Below are positions 1-6,267 of a stretch of DNA of 15,652 bases, in pieces. Below the pieces are notes generated by a model. It did not search any database. It saw only the letters and a list, made by a program, of their open reading frames with translations, and had not been told where the DNA came from. The position numbers were made by a program, and so were the translations under genes. This stretch comes from Candidatus Auribacterota bacterium (lineage in GTDB: Bacteria; Auribacterota; JAFGBW01; JAFGJP01): the NCBI GenBank assembly GCA_016929035.1, contig JAFGJP010000142.1:1-15652 (forward strand), given 5' to 3'. How positions within the stretch are numbered: position 1 is the stretch's first letter; each line of letters opens with the position of its first letter.

Positions 1-103
1 ACATTTAACACTTTGATTTCCCTCCGTGAACTCTGTGGTAAGTCTCTTCCTTTCTACTTTCTATTTTCTACAGTCTACTTTCTACTGATGAGAAGCACAA
101 AAA

Positions 104-970
104 TCAGGAGGATTTTCCCAGCTTTTTTTTGATACTTTCAGCTTTTTCCATCAGCTCTTTTATCCTGGGATGATCCGGATGACGGTTTTTCAAATCTTCA
201 AGATATTGAAGAGCATTCTCAAAATCTTTTTTTGTCTTTCTCCACTTTTCCCTGTGATCATGTCGAAACTTCAATGTTTCACGCTTTTTAAAGCGCGAAA
301 ATTCAAGATGGTCATCATCTCTCTGAAAATGCTCAGTTTCAAAATTGGTAACAACAAGAAAAAACCTATTCTGCTTAACGAGAGCTTCCATGAACGTGTA
401 GTCCCACCCGCCGTAAAGAGCGCTGAAATCCGTCAGATCGTCAAAAACTCTCTTCCACCACTCTTCTGTCGATATCTGGACACCCGGACTGGCTATCGAG
501 CGGTAGCATTCAAAAACGCCGAGGCGAATCGGCTTCATGTTCTCCGGATTACAGGAAACCCACCTTTGCCCTTCAAAATATTCGTTGATCTCCTTCCTCT
601 TGAAACCGATAAAAGGCGCATCATGCTTTTCAATTTCATTCCAGTAATTCAGTATGTCCGGCCAGTTGTCAGGAAGGATCTCATCATCATCGACTTTCAC
701 GATGAAGTCATAGCCTTTTCCAAAACATTTTTTTTCAAGAAGGAGCTTCGTAGCACATGCTATACCAATATTTTGTTCGCTGTAAGTCACATCCAGTTTC
801 ATCGGCCCCGAATATGACTTAAGAAAGTCCTGCGTATCGTCGTTCGATCCGTTATCATGAATAAAAAAATCAAAGTCATTCCGCTTGCCTATCTGAGACC
901 CATAGCTTCGAAGCGTTCGCTCCGTATAGTTCTTGCGGTTGCAGGTGAGCATGATAACGGCGTTTTTCAT
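104..970 (-). CDS. Glycosyltransferase family 2 (GT-A fold)
   Basis: A 288-aa protein likely to transfer a sugar from a nucleotide-sugar donor onto a glycan or lipid acceptor at the cytoplasmic face of the membrane. It opens with the usual GT2 beta-strand and loop (AVIMLTCNRKNY, residues 4-15), followed by IHDNGSNDDT near 37-46, which matches the family's (D/N)xS(x)D(x)T donor-binding turn. KVDDDEILP near 92-100 carries the acidic metal-binding cluster (D94-D96). The C-terminal 60 residues are charged and probably helical. There is no membrane helix. The substrate cannot be read from sequence, and no other polysaccharide gene lies beside it. The ATG at 970 is followed directly by the GT2 core, but no clear Shine-Dalgarno precedes it. 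The family is well supported; the exact role is unknown. Confidence 0.85.
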   Translation of the reverse strand: MKNAVIMLTCNRKNYTERTLRSYGSQIGKRNDFDFFIHDNGSNDDTQDFLKSYSGPMKLDVTYSEQNIGIACATKLLLEKKCFGKGYDFIVKVDDDEILPDNWPDILNYWNEIEKHDAPFIGFKRKEINEYFEGQRWVSCNPENMKPIRLGVFECYRSIASPGVQISTEEWWKRVFDDLTDFSALYGGWDYTFMEALVKQNRFFLVVTNFETEHFQRDDDHLEFSRFKKRETLKFRHDHREKWRKTKKDFENALQYLEDLKNRHPDHPRIKELMEKAESIKKKLGKSS

Positions 971-1048
971 AATTTTAAAAAATCAACCAAAGATTGCTTC
1001 GCCTTTTGGATTACAACGATGACGTTCTATCTTCTTATAACTTCTTCA

Positions 1049-1072
1049 CCCTGAACCCTACGTGGTTCAGGG
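1049..1072. repeat. Intergenic hairpin with 9-bp perfect stem
   Basis: CCCTGAACC (1049-1057) and GGTTCAGGG (1064-1072) pair perfectly around six bases. There is no T-run on either strand, so it does not look like a standard intrinsic terminator. It sits about 80 bp upstream of the glycosyltransferase start. Confidence 0.6.
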
Positions 1073-1090
1073 CCGCGTCCCACGATTTAT

Positions 1091-1113
1091 TTCTCTGTGT
1101 TCTCTGTGGTGAC
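1091..1113. repeat. CACAGAG-type intergenic word repeat
   Basis: TTCTCTGTGTTCTCTGTGGT reads on the minus strand as two successive CACAGAGA units. Related copies or fragments occur at 22-41, 4528-4538, 9737-9767 and 9957-9989, all outside genes. Similar words are widespread between genes in many environmental bacterial genomes and often cause false ORFs. Confidence 0.7.
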
Positions 1114-1172
1114 TTTTATAATCATCCGTATGTTCCTGTCGCGCCATAGCCTTAGCTGAGGCGGAAGCACTC
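1114..1172. repeat. 59-bp dispersed element, copy 1
   Basis: By direct comparison this aligns without gaps to 8286-8344, with 8 differences in 59 positions. Both begin TTTTATAATCATCCG and end GGAAGCACTC. The element contains a small hairpin (1149-1162, GCCTT-AGCT-GAGGC). It lies immediately 3' of the DUF2892 gene, with the same orientation and gene relationship as copy 2 behind the MFS gene. Confidence 0.8.
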
Positions 1173-1177
1173 TTGGA

Positions 1178-1375
1178 CTATTGACTTATTTCTTCTTTCT
1201 TACAAGTTGAGATCTTTAAAAGAACGTATGCCGGGCACCAGCCGATAATGGCTGTCAAAAGAGGCAGGAAGCCGATAATCCCCCACCAGCTTTTAAAAAG
1301 AATGCCCAACCCGATGATCCCTGCCCCTGCAATAAGCCGGATACGCCGATCCAATTTTCCGATATTTTTTTTCAC
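1178..1375 (-). CDS. DUF2892 (YgaP-like transmembrane) small membrane protein
   Basis: A 65-aa membrane protein starting VKKNIGKLDRRIRLIAG, the typical DUF2892 N-terminus (NIGxxDRxxR). Two hydrophobic segments follow, ending in the conserved GWCPAYVLLKISTCK, where the GxCPxY...TC motif is intact. In other proteins this domain is often linked to rhodanese or sulfur and heavy-metal metabolism, but the stand-alone form has no assigned function. The GTG start at 1375 was preferred over ATG codons at 1405 and 1390 because GGGGGGTGAG lies a few bases upstream and is nearly complementary to the 16S tail, while the extra ten residues are not family-like. The last residues (ISQ) and the TAG stop are encoded by the repeat word AAGTCAATAGTCC. 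Confidence 0.8.
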   Translation of the reverse strand: MKKNIGKLDRRIRLIAGAGIIGLGILFKSWWGIIGFLPLLTAIIGWCPAYVLLKISTCKKEEISQ

Positions 1376-1485
1376 TTTCTCACCCCCCATGAGAAAACGC
1401 TTCATTTCATCTTCTATTTAGGATAACCAACCGGCTGTGTAAGAATGACTTTCTGCTCTTCGTGCTCCTTTCCGCGATAGGCGGA

Positions 1486-1500
1486 CCCGCCTTTGGCGGG
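1486..1500. repeat. Three-base-loop hairpin (CCCGCC-TTT-GGCGGG)
   Basis: A perfect 6-bp stem with a TTT loop. A preceding GGCGG at 1480-1484 could pair alternatively with CCGCC, giving two mutually exclusive folds. It belongs to a group of intergenic hairpins with exactly three loop bases. Confidence 0.6.
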
Positions 1501-1516
1501 CGTGCTGTTCCCGGTT

Positions 1517-1529
1517 TGACCAAAGGTCA
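1517..1529. repeat. Three-base-loop hairpin (TGACC-AAA-GGTCA)
   Basis: A perfect 5-bp stem with an AAA loop, 17 bp from the preceding CCCGCC hairpin. It lies in the gap between the TerB-like mini-gene and the DUF2892 gene. A GACTATCGAC word follows at 1544-1553. Confidence 0.5.
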
Positions 1530-1588
1530 TCACAGGGTTCCTTTGACTATCGACTTTTTGTTTCCTCATTATTCTTTTATCAGACGTA

Positions 1589-1608
1589 TAACCTGAATAT
1601 TCAGGTTA
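1589..1608. promoter_or_regulatory. Perfect 20-bp palindrome at the end of the TerB-like mini-gene
   Basis: TAACCTGAATATTCAGGTTA equals its own reverse complement and overlaps the TAA stop of the 58-aa gene. It is too AT-rich and lacks the T-run of a normal terminator. A dimeric-repressor operator or a weak 3' stabilising hairpin are both possible; the role is inferred only from symmetry. Confidence 0.45.
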
Positions 1609-1782
1609 AACTTCTTCAAGCTCTCCTCTTCTTATTTTATCCGCCATCTTTTCCAAAAGCTGTCTTTCCTCGTAGTCAAGATGGCCGTCGGCCGATATGG
1701 CTTCATTGATCATCCTGACTTCTTCTTTTGTGATTTTTCCATCGGCTTCCACCCGCTCAAAAAGTTCCTTTATGTTCTCCAT
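1606..1782 (-). CDS. 58-aa TerB/EF-hand-like acidic mini-protein
   Basis: The ORF is short but well formed: ATG at 1782 preceded by AAAGGAG at good spacing, then 58 codons to TAA. The product is made of two similar helix-loop-helix halves, VEADGKITKEEVRMINEA (11-28) and ISADGHLDYEERQLLEKM (29-46), each with ADGxxxxxE. That repeated ADG...EE pattern is typical of TerB-like or calcium-binding EF-hand-like modules, often annotated as tellurite resistance TerB-like. The protein is highly charged and has no signal peptide or membrane helix. It begins 74 bp after the stop of a receiver gene on the same strand, so the two may be co-transcribed. Metal binding is plausible from the acidic loops but unproven. 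Confidence 0.7.
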   Translation of the reverse strand: MENIKELFERVEADGKITKEEVRMINEAISADGHLDYEERQLLEKMADKIRRGELEEV

Positions 1783-1856
1783 AATACGCTCCTTTGATGA
1801 TTTTAAAAGTTTTCAAAAAAATCCTAACATGAAAGGATAACAACCTTAAGAAAAAA

Positions 1857-2231
1857 TTACTCGCCAATGACGGATGTTATCTTTGCCAGAAGTTCGTTGA
1901 AGCTGAAAGGCTTGACCAGGTATTTGGTGGCACCCAGCTCCATGGCTTGTTTCATATCTTCACGCTCAGACCGTGCGGTCGTCATGACGACAGGGATATT
2001 TTTCGTTTCTTCTTCTGCTTTCAGCCGTTTGAGAGTCTCAAATCCATCCATTCCTCTGCCAAGGACAATATCAAGAAGGATAAGATCAGGCCTTTTTTCT
2101 TTGGCCAGCTCGATGCCTCTATCGCCGCTTCCGCAATTAATCGTCTGATAGCCTTTGCGACGAAGGTCGAAACTCAAGATAAAACGAAGCGCTGCCGCAT
2201 CATCAATAATCAGTATGACTTTTCCACTCAT
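1857..2231 (-). CDS. Stand-alone response regulator receiver (CheY-like)
   Basis: A 124-aa single receiver domain with all catalytic positions: acidic pair D10/D11, phospho-acceptor D54 in LILLDIVLG, switch T85 in VVMTTARSE, and K107 in YLVKPFS. It has no DNA-binding or enzymatic output domain, so it would work by phosphorylation-dependent protein contact or as a phosphorelay intermediate. No histidine kinase lies in the window, so its partner is unknown. The start ATG at 2231 leads directly into the first beta-strand; the upstream GAGACAGAG is a weak ribosome binding site. A TATAAT-like AT-rich palindrome (AATTATAATT, 2291-2300) lies upstream but has no good -35. The closely following 58-aa TerB-like gene may be in the same transcript. 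Confidence 0.93.
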   Translation of the reverse strand: MSGKVILIIDDAAALRFILSFDLRRKGYQTINCGSGDRGIELAKEKRPDLILLDIVLGRGMDGFETLKRLKAEEETKNIPVVMTTARSEREDMKQAMELGATKYLVKPFSFNELLAKITSVIGE

Positions 2232-2318
2232 TCTCTGTCTCTACGTTCTCTTTAGTCCAGTGTATCTCTCTTATTCTTCTCTTTCAAGAAAATTATAATT
2301 AAGAAAACTCCAGAAACA

Positions 2319-3155
2319 CTATTTATCAAGCAGACGTATGGAAAGGATTTTCACATCTTCTTTCGGCTTGTTCTGCGCATCGACATGAATCCCTCCGATT
2401 TTATCCACAACTTCCATCCCCTTGATAACGCGTCCAAAAACCGTGTGCTTTCCTGCCAGCCACGGCGTATCTACAAGATTAATAAAAAACTGGGAGCCGT
2501 TTGTGTCAGGCCCTCTGTTAGCCATGGCTACAGCTCCTTTGACAGGAGGATGAGACCTGAGCGAATCTGTGTACCGATAACCCTTCTTTTCATAGCATTC
2601 TTTGAGGGTTATCGCTTGCACGATCTCTTTAACTTCGTCCATCCTCGCCTGATATTCCTCATTAATCGCTATGCCCAGCTTTTTCAATGCAGGTGCAATA
2701 AAAGTATTTGAGAACTGCTGCTGGCTGCGGATCATGAGAAATTGATGAGGATTCATGTTCTCGTCAACAGCTTTTATCTTATCAAGTCCCAGAGAATCGG
2801 CGTTGATTTCATCTTTAAAAGAATACCCCGGACCTCCGGTGCCATTTCCCAGCGGACATCCGGTCTGAATCATGAAATTCTTAATAACCCGGTGAAATAT
2901 CAATCCGTCATAATACGGTTTTTTCACCATCTCGTTCGTGACAGGATCTGTAAACTCTTTTGTTCCTTCAGCAAGACCGATAAAGTTTTTCACTGTTTCT
3001 GGAGCATCTTTCTGAAAGAGTTCCACAAAGATGTCTCCTATGCTGGTCTTGATAACGCACACAGGATTATCCGGATCCTGCTTTTTCAGCTCTGAAGTAT
3101 AGGCCATAGTCAAAGAAACAAAAAATAGACAAGCAAAAATCAAAGACATCTTCAT
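2319..3155 (-). CDS. Exported cyclophilin-type peptidyl-prolyl isomerase with insertion
   Basis: A cyclophilin that speeds proline cis-trans isomerisation in exported proteins. It starts with a signal peptide (MKMSLIFACLFFVSLTMAYT), so it should act in the periplasm. Core motifs are present: IFHRVIKNFMIQTG carrying the catalytic Arg, GTGGPGYSFKDE, AMANRGPDTNGSQFFI, and WLAGKHTVFGRV with the Trp that binds cyclosporin in eukaryotic homologues. Ordinary bacterial cyclophilins have only a few residues between FKDE and MANRG; here about 80 residues intervene (roughly 117-200), mostly helical. The product is 278 aa instead of about 165-190. The ATG at 3155 was chosen because AAAGGTGAGG lies just upstream; a GTG at 3164 overlaps that site. 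Confidence 0.9.
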   Translation of the reverse strand: MKMSLIFACLFFVSLTMAYTSELKKQDPDNPVCVIKTSIGDIFVELFQKDAPETVKNFIGLAEGTKEFTDPVTNEMVKKPYYDGLIFHRVIKNFMIQTGCPLGNGTGGPGYSFKDEINADSLGLDKIKAVDENMNPHQFLMIRSQQQFSNTFIAPALKKLGIAINEEYQARMDEVKEIVQAITLKECYEKKGYRYTDSLRSHPPVKGAVAMANRGPDTNGSQFFINLVDTPWLAGKHTVFGRVIKGMEVVDKIGGIHVDAQNKPKEDVKILSIRLLDK

Positions 3156-3178
3156 TAGCCTCACCTTTCGTTGTCATT

Positions 3179-3213
3179 CGGTTAATTGGTTAAATTGCTA
3201 AATTGTTAACTGG
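3179..3213. repeat. Degenerate tandem TTAAnTGG/CTAAATTG word repeat
   Basis: About four units of 8-9 bases (GTTAATTG, GTTAAATTG, CTAAATTG, TTAACTGG) fill the gap before the cyclophilin gene. The reverse-complement version is at 4480-4517. Confidence 0.6.
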
Positions 3214-3239
3214 ATAAAGTCTATTCAAAAACTAACTGT

Positions 3240-3683
3240 TCAGACCTGAAGAAGCTTGAAACCCGTCTTTTCATCATAAATCCGTTTTGCCCAACATCCT
3301 TTTATCTCAATAAGCACGCCTTCCATGATCTGCCAGACTCTGACACCCCTTCGCACGCACCCCGTAACGGTCCTGTCTTTCCTCCCCGAGGCCATATGCA
3401 TATGAAGGACAGGCTTCTCGGTCTCATCAGGGAAAAGCGTTCCTACCCCGGCGATCTCATGAACGCCTTCAAGAATATGTTCCACCGGAGAAGGAGGATT
3501 GACGCGGCCATCTTCAGGCCCAACGACAAGACGGCTTCCTTCATCCGCACCGCCGACAAGGATGACAAACCCGGCATGAACAGAATTCTTTTCTGCGCAT
3601 TCTTCAATTTCTTCATGGAGAATATCGCCGTCTTCGAGCCGAAGGACAAACACCCGCCCGAATTCTGCCTCAGAATACTTCAT
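3240..3683 (-). CDS. PPC (DUF296) domain protein
   Basis: A 147-aa single-domain protein matching the PPC/DUF296 fold, known from plant AT-hook proteins and trimeric bacterial proteins. Diagnostic parts are the start FVLRLEDGDILHEEIEECA, the VHAGFVILVGGADE strand-turn, EGVHEIAGVGTLF, and the metal-site strand LHMHMASG (H94, H96). In most relatives a later GGH motif provides another histidine; here that place reads TGC (C109), so the site may be altered. ATG 3683 has a very good GGAGG six bases upstream. It follows the DUF6498 gene by only 22 bp, indicating one operon. Bacterial PPC proteins have no settled function, and DNA binding should not be assumed without an AT-hook, which is absent here. 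Confidence 0.82.
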   Translation of the reverse strand: MKYSEAEFGRVFVLRLEDGDILHEEIEECAEKNSVHAGFVILVGGADEGSRLVVGPEDGRVNPPSPVEHILEGVHEIAGVGTLFPDETEKPVLHMHMASGRKDRTVTGCVRRGVRVWQIMEGVLIEIKGCWAKRIYDEKTGFKLLQV

Positions 3684-3705
3684 AACTCCTCCAATCCTGC
3701 ATTGT

Positions 3706-4377
3706 TTACCATGTGCTTTTTACAAGCTTTTCTGCTGTCTTTTTGTGTTCCCTGATGTGCGCATTGAGGTCAAAACATATCTTAAGAACAAGGAGAAAAA
3801 GAAGTCCTGTCTCCGGAGACCGGAGAGCCATCATGAGAAATCCACCGATGATGATCGTCACATGAAGGATCACCACCCGGCTGTAGGGCTTTCCCATCAA
3901 ATCGCCCGAGCTTTCTTTCAGATATTCGCCTTTCAGAATATAGTTCATGATGAATGAAAATGCGTGGCTGGCCACAAGGCCGAAAACCGCGTAAAAAAGT
4001 CGATATTCAAAAATAAGCGGCCATGCTTTTTTAAAAGCTTCATCCGGGCCCCCTGTTATCTGAAGTCCTCCGAACATGAGGATGACAAAAAGGCCGTGAA
4101 CGCCTGTAAACATACCGTAGTGAAAAGTAAAAAAAGGTATCATAAACAATTTTCCCAGCCATTTGAGAGGATCCTTCGGATCGCAAAAAAGCATCCTCAG
4201 GACATTAAAAACACCAACAATAATATTTTCTATCCAGAAAAGAAGAAGGAGAGGAAACACTTTCCAGCCGAGATAAAGAACACCGTAAAAAGGCAAAAGA
4301 TTGGCCGCGACAAGAAAAATCGAGGACGGCATCAAAACATCTTTAAGCTGAAAAGAATGCTTCTTTTTTTCTTTCAT
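3706..4377 (-). CDS. DUF6498 multi-pass membrane protein
   Basis: A 223-aa integral membrane protein with about six hydrophobic helices (roughly 17-34, 38-62, 74-102, 128-148, 168-185, 188-206) and a basic N-terminus. The segments FWIENIIVGVFNVLRM and FFTFHYGMFTGVHGLFVI resemble the conserved core of DUF6498, a family of unknown function. Conserved Glu and His within membrane segments hint at metal or proton binding, but this is inference. The ATG at 4377 lacks a recognisable Shine-Dalgarno. The PPC-domain gene follows after 22 bp with its own strong ribosome binding site, so the two are probably co-expressed. The 294-bp gap upstream is filled with repeats, so no promoter could be assigned. 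Confidence 0.72.
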   Translation of the reverse strand: MKEKKKHSFQLKDVLMPSSIFLVAANLLPFYGVLYLGWKVFPLLLLFWIENIIVGVFNVLRMLFCDPKDPLKWLGKLFMIPFFTFHYGMFTGVHGLFVILMFGGLQITGGPDEAFKKAWPLIFEYRLFYAVFGLVASHAFSFIMNYILKGEYLKESSGDLMGKPYSRVVILHVTIIIGGFLMMALRSPETGLLFLLVLKICFDLNAHIREHKKTAEKLVKSTW

Positions 4378-4390
4378 AATTTAAAAAACT

Positions 4391-4420
4391 AGACCATAAA
4401 CCATTGTCTGTAGTCCATAG
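4391..4420. repeat. GACTATNGAC-type word repeat (degenerate)
   Basis: A run of ACCATAAACC, ATTGTCTG and TAGTCCATAG words, related to the clearer GACTATCGAC repeats at 4647-4675, 1544-1553 and 10016-10033. It lies just upstream of the DUF6498 gene. Confidence 0.4.
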
Positions 4421-4479
4421 AAAAAGACTAACAGTCATCAGCCCGCTATGTATTACTCTTTGATGTCTTTCCTTTTTCC

Positions 4480-4517
4480 AATTAACCAGTAAACAAGCTA
4501 ACCAGTTAACAAGTAAT
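4480..4517. repeat. Degenerate tandem TTAACCAG/TAAACAAG word repeat
   Basis: Units AATTAACCAG, TAAACAAG, CTAACCAG and TTAACAAG of 8-10 bases run in tandem. The reverse complement matches the class seen at 3179-3213, so the two copies are in opposite orientation. Confidence 0.6.
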
Positions 4518-4538
4518 CTCTTTTTTTTCTGTGTTCTC

Positions 4539-4640
4539 CTTCGACAGGCTCAGGATATAATATGGTGAGCGTAGTCGAACCATCTGCGGTAAATTTTGCA
4601 ATTATCGTGCAAAGCACTTTTCATCCTGAGCTTGTCGAAG
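4539..4640. repeat. REP/MITE-like 102-bp element with 18-bp terminal inverted repeats
   Basis: CTTCGACAGGCTCAGGAT (4539-4556) and ATCCTGAGCTTGTCGAAG (4623-4640) are inverted repeats with one mismatch, which would be a G-U pair in RNA. Between them lie ATGGT/ACCAT (4562-4566/4579-4583) around a GTAGTCGA core and a GTGC-AAA-GCAC hairpin (4607-4617). Elements with CTTCGACAGGCTCAG ends are familiar between genes in many bacterial genomes. No transposase is encoded, so any movement would need a helper elsewhere. Confidence 0.65.
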
Positions 4641-4646
4641 AACTTT

Positions 4647-4675
4647 GAACTATCGACTATCGACCATTGACTTAC
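4647..4675. repeat. GACTATCGAC-type tandem word repeat abutting the CAP gene stop
   Basis: GAACTATCGACTATCGACC followed by ATTGACTTAC forms three near-identical 9-base units. The TAA stop of the CAP-domain gene (4672-4674) falls inside the last unit. Confidence 0.6.
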
Positions 4676-5340
4676 TTGTTCTTTTCCTCAAACTTTCCTG
4701 CAAACGTGATTACACACATGAAGTCATAGAGCGGATGGCGGCAGACCCAGGCCCCTGCAAAATGAAATTCAGGCCTGAAAATATTGACCCTATGCCCACG
4801 GCTGGCAAAGCCGTCATCAATGATCATCCATATGACAATCTCCCGTGGCGAGTCAAAGCCGTAACAGATATTTTCACCAATTGCATCGCTCCACGTGCCA
4901 AACCTATTGACCCTGTCTCCAGGAAGGCTGCCGGCAGAACCAACGTGTCCGGTGAGGCTTGTTCCGCTTATTTCGTCTATGTGGTCTTTTGCCGCAAGAG
5001 ACATCCCGTTTGAAAGCTTCAGCAGCGGAAGAGGGTCAAGGGACTTGAGATACGTGATGGCTTCCTCCACGACCTTCACTCCCTCCTTTGTCATGATGAT
5101 CTTTTTACCGCTGCGCTTCATTTTGTTTCCATCATAGAACTTTTTAAATTCTTTAAGAAAGGCCGCATAGGCCTTTGGATCTTTCCTGGCAAGATTGATT
5201 TCTTTTATGATCTCTTCTCTTAAAGAGAGGGGACATGAAAGGTCCACTGGAGGAGTATCATGGGAAGCGGGTTCGGAAAAACAAAGAGAACACGCAAAAA
5301 GAGCGGCTATAGTTATAATGAATCGGACATATGATCTCAT
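4672..5340 (-). CDS. Exported CAP (SCP/PR1-like) domain protein
   Basis: A 222-aa protein with an N-terminal export signal (RFIITIAALFACSLCFS). LFAC at 14-17 is a near-lipobox, so a lipoprotein is possible. The CAP core follows: a helix with EINLARKDPKAYA, then LKLSNGMSLAAKDHIDE, TGHVGSAGSLPGDRV, the GENICYG motif with its conserved Glu, and GHRVNIFRPEF with the second conserved His. These match the bacterial CAP/YkwD branch, which acts outside the cytoplasm with an unsettled function. ATG 5340 was chosen because it places the signal peptide first and leaves 11 bp after the upstream gene; an earlier ATG at 5409 would overlap that gene by about 58 bp. No good ribosome binding site is seen, so translation may be coupled. 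The C-terminus ends within a repeat. Confidence 0.87.
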   Translation of the reverse strand: MRSYVRFIITIAALFACSLCFSEPASHDTPPVDLSCPLSLREEIIKEINLARKDPKAYAAFLKEFKKFYDGNKMKRSGKKIIMTKEGVKVVEEAITYLKSLDPLPLLKLSNGMSLAAKDHIDEISGTSLTGHVGSAGSLPGDRVNRFGTWSDAIGENICYGFDSPREIVIWMIIDDGFASRGHRVNIFRPEFHFAGAWVCRHPLYDFMCVITFAGKFEEKNK

Positions 5341-5351
5341 AAATGGATGGC

Positions 5352-5681
5352 TTAATCGGCGAACTTCAGGCCAAACCGATATTTCCCTCCGGGAAATTTT
5401 TTGACCCAAACAAGCTCAGCGGTCCTTTTATGCACTTCATCTTCAAACTCAAAACGCATATTAAACGTAAGAGGGGCTTTCAGCTCAAAGCAGAGTCCAT
5501 ACTGAGACAGGTTTATTCCCTGGGCTTCAATGAGCTCAAAATCGCATTTCAGCTCAATGTTGGCGTCAAAGTCCACCCTTGGAGGACGGGCCAGGCCAAC
5601 CTGAGACTGACTGACCAACCGCTGGCGCAAAATATCCAGCTCTTGGATAAGCTGAGTTTTTGTCTTCTGATAATCCCGCAT
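5352..5681 (-). CDS. PilZ-like domain protein with N-terminal helix
   Basis: A 109-aa protein: residues 1-30 form a likely coiled-coil helix (MRDYQKTKTQLIQELDILRQ), followed by RPPRVDFDANIELKC, GINLSQYGLCFEL and a final ELVWVKKF...YRFGLKF strand. NLSQYG fits the (D/N)xSxxG motif of PilZ cyclic-di-GMP receptors, and the last strand is also PilZ-like. The RxxxR motif is imperfect: ARPPR lacks the first Arg at the expected position, so nucleotide binding is uncertain. ATG 5681 was preferred over 5702 because GAAAGGAGAGGAGT lies directly before it. The CAP gene follows 11 bp after the stop, so the pair is probably one operon. No other c-di-GMP gene is in the window. Confidence 0.65.
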   Translation of the reverse strand: MRDYQKTKTQLIQELDILRQRLVSQSQVGLARPPRVDFDANIELKCDFELIEAQGINLSQYGLCFELKAPLTFNMRFEFEDEVHKRTAELVWVKKFPGGKYRFGLKFAD

Positions 5682-5892
5682 ACTCCTCTCCTTTCCCGGC
5701 AAACTAAAGGAAGCCGCGCTTCTTTATTTTAACATGAAAAAAATATATTTTCATAAAAAATCGGACATTCTCAGAAAGGAGAACATCGACGAATCGCATC
5801 AGACTTCATTAAGGCTGCATCCAGATAAACCGTCCTTGTCCTCCCTTGACAGGACTGCGGCAAAGAAGGCTTGCTGAAACGGGGGAGAAAAA

Positions 5893-6189
5893 TCAAGGGA
5901 AAAGCTTTTTAAACTCTCTTTCATCACCGACAATAAGCTTGATGCGGCTGGCGTCCGGCCGAAAGTCAGGCATAAACCCGTACCTGTCAATGATGGGCTT
6001 GACATGAAAGACGGATGATGGGGATATAAAAAGCTCTACACCGCTGTCCGGCTTGGTGGCTGCCAAAAGAAACATGTCTTTAGGACGAAAGTTTGTCATC
6101 CTGTAGACATAGCTGAAGGATCTGCGTATTTCCTCGTTCTTTCCGCTTATGATCTCCTCAACGGTCATTGATTTGACATACCATGGCAT
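5893..6189 (-). CDS. Hypothetical 98-aa soluble protein
   Basis: I do not recognise the family. The protein begins MPWYVKSMTVEEIISGKNEE and has no signal peptide, membrane helix, cysteines or zinc motif. The alternation of hydrophobic strands (DMFLLAATK, GVELFISP, SRIKLIVG) suggests a compact alpha/beta fold. Two RP motifs (NFRPKDM and DFRPDAS) and the C-terminal GDEREFKKLFP are distinctive. ATG 6189 was chosen over TTG 6198; the upstream GGATTGAAG is only a weak ribosome binding site. The gene lies 78 bp after the M16 peptidase stop on the same strand, so co-transcription is possible. The coding frame is clean and codon use is like its neighbours, supporting a real gene. Confidence 0.6.
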   Translation of the reverse strand: MPWYVKSMTVEEIISGKNEEIRRSFSYVYRMTNFRPKDMFLLAATKPDSGVELFISPSSVFHVKPIIDRYGFMPDFRPDASRIKLIVGDEREFKKLFP

Positions 6190-6267
6190 AATCTTCAATC
6201 CGTTTGAATAATAATAACATTTATCAAAACGTCATTCAGCATCTTTTTATTCTTTCTTTGTATTCAT

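Noticed and set aside
3443..3649. 68-codon ORF inside the PPC gene on the same strand in another frame
   Set aside because: A shadow frame of the PPC-domain gene, which has the motifs and the ribosome binding site.
5734..5877. Plus-strand 47-codon ORF exactly filling the gap between the PilZ-like gene and the 98-aa gene
   Set aside because: No Shine-Dalgarno, opposite strand to its neighbours, and no recognisable protein pattern; kept only as a curiosity.
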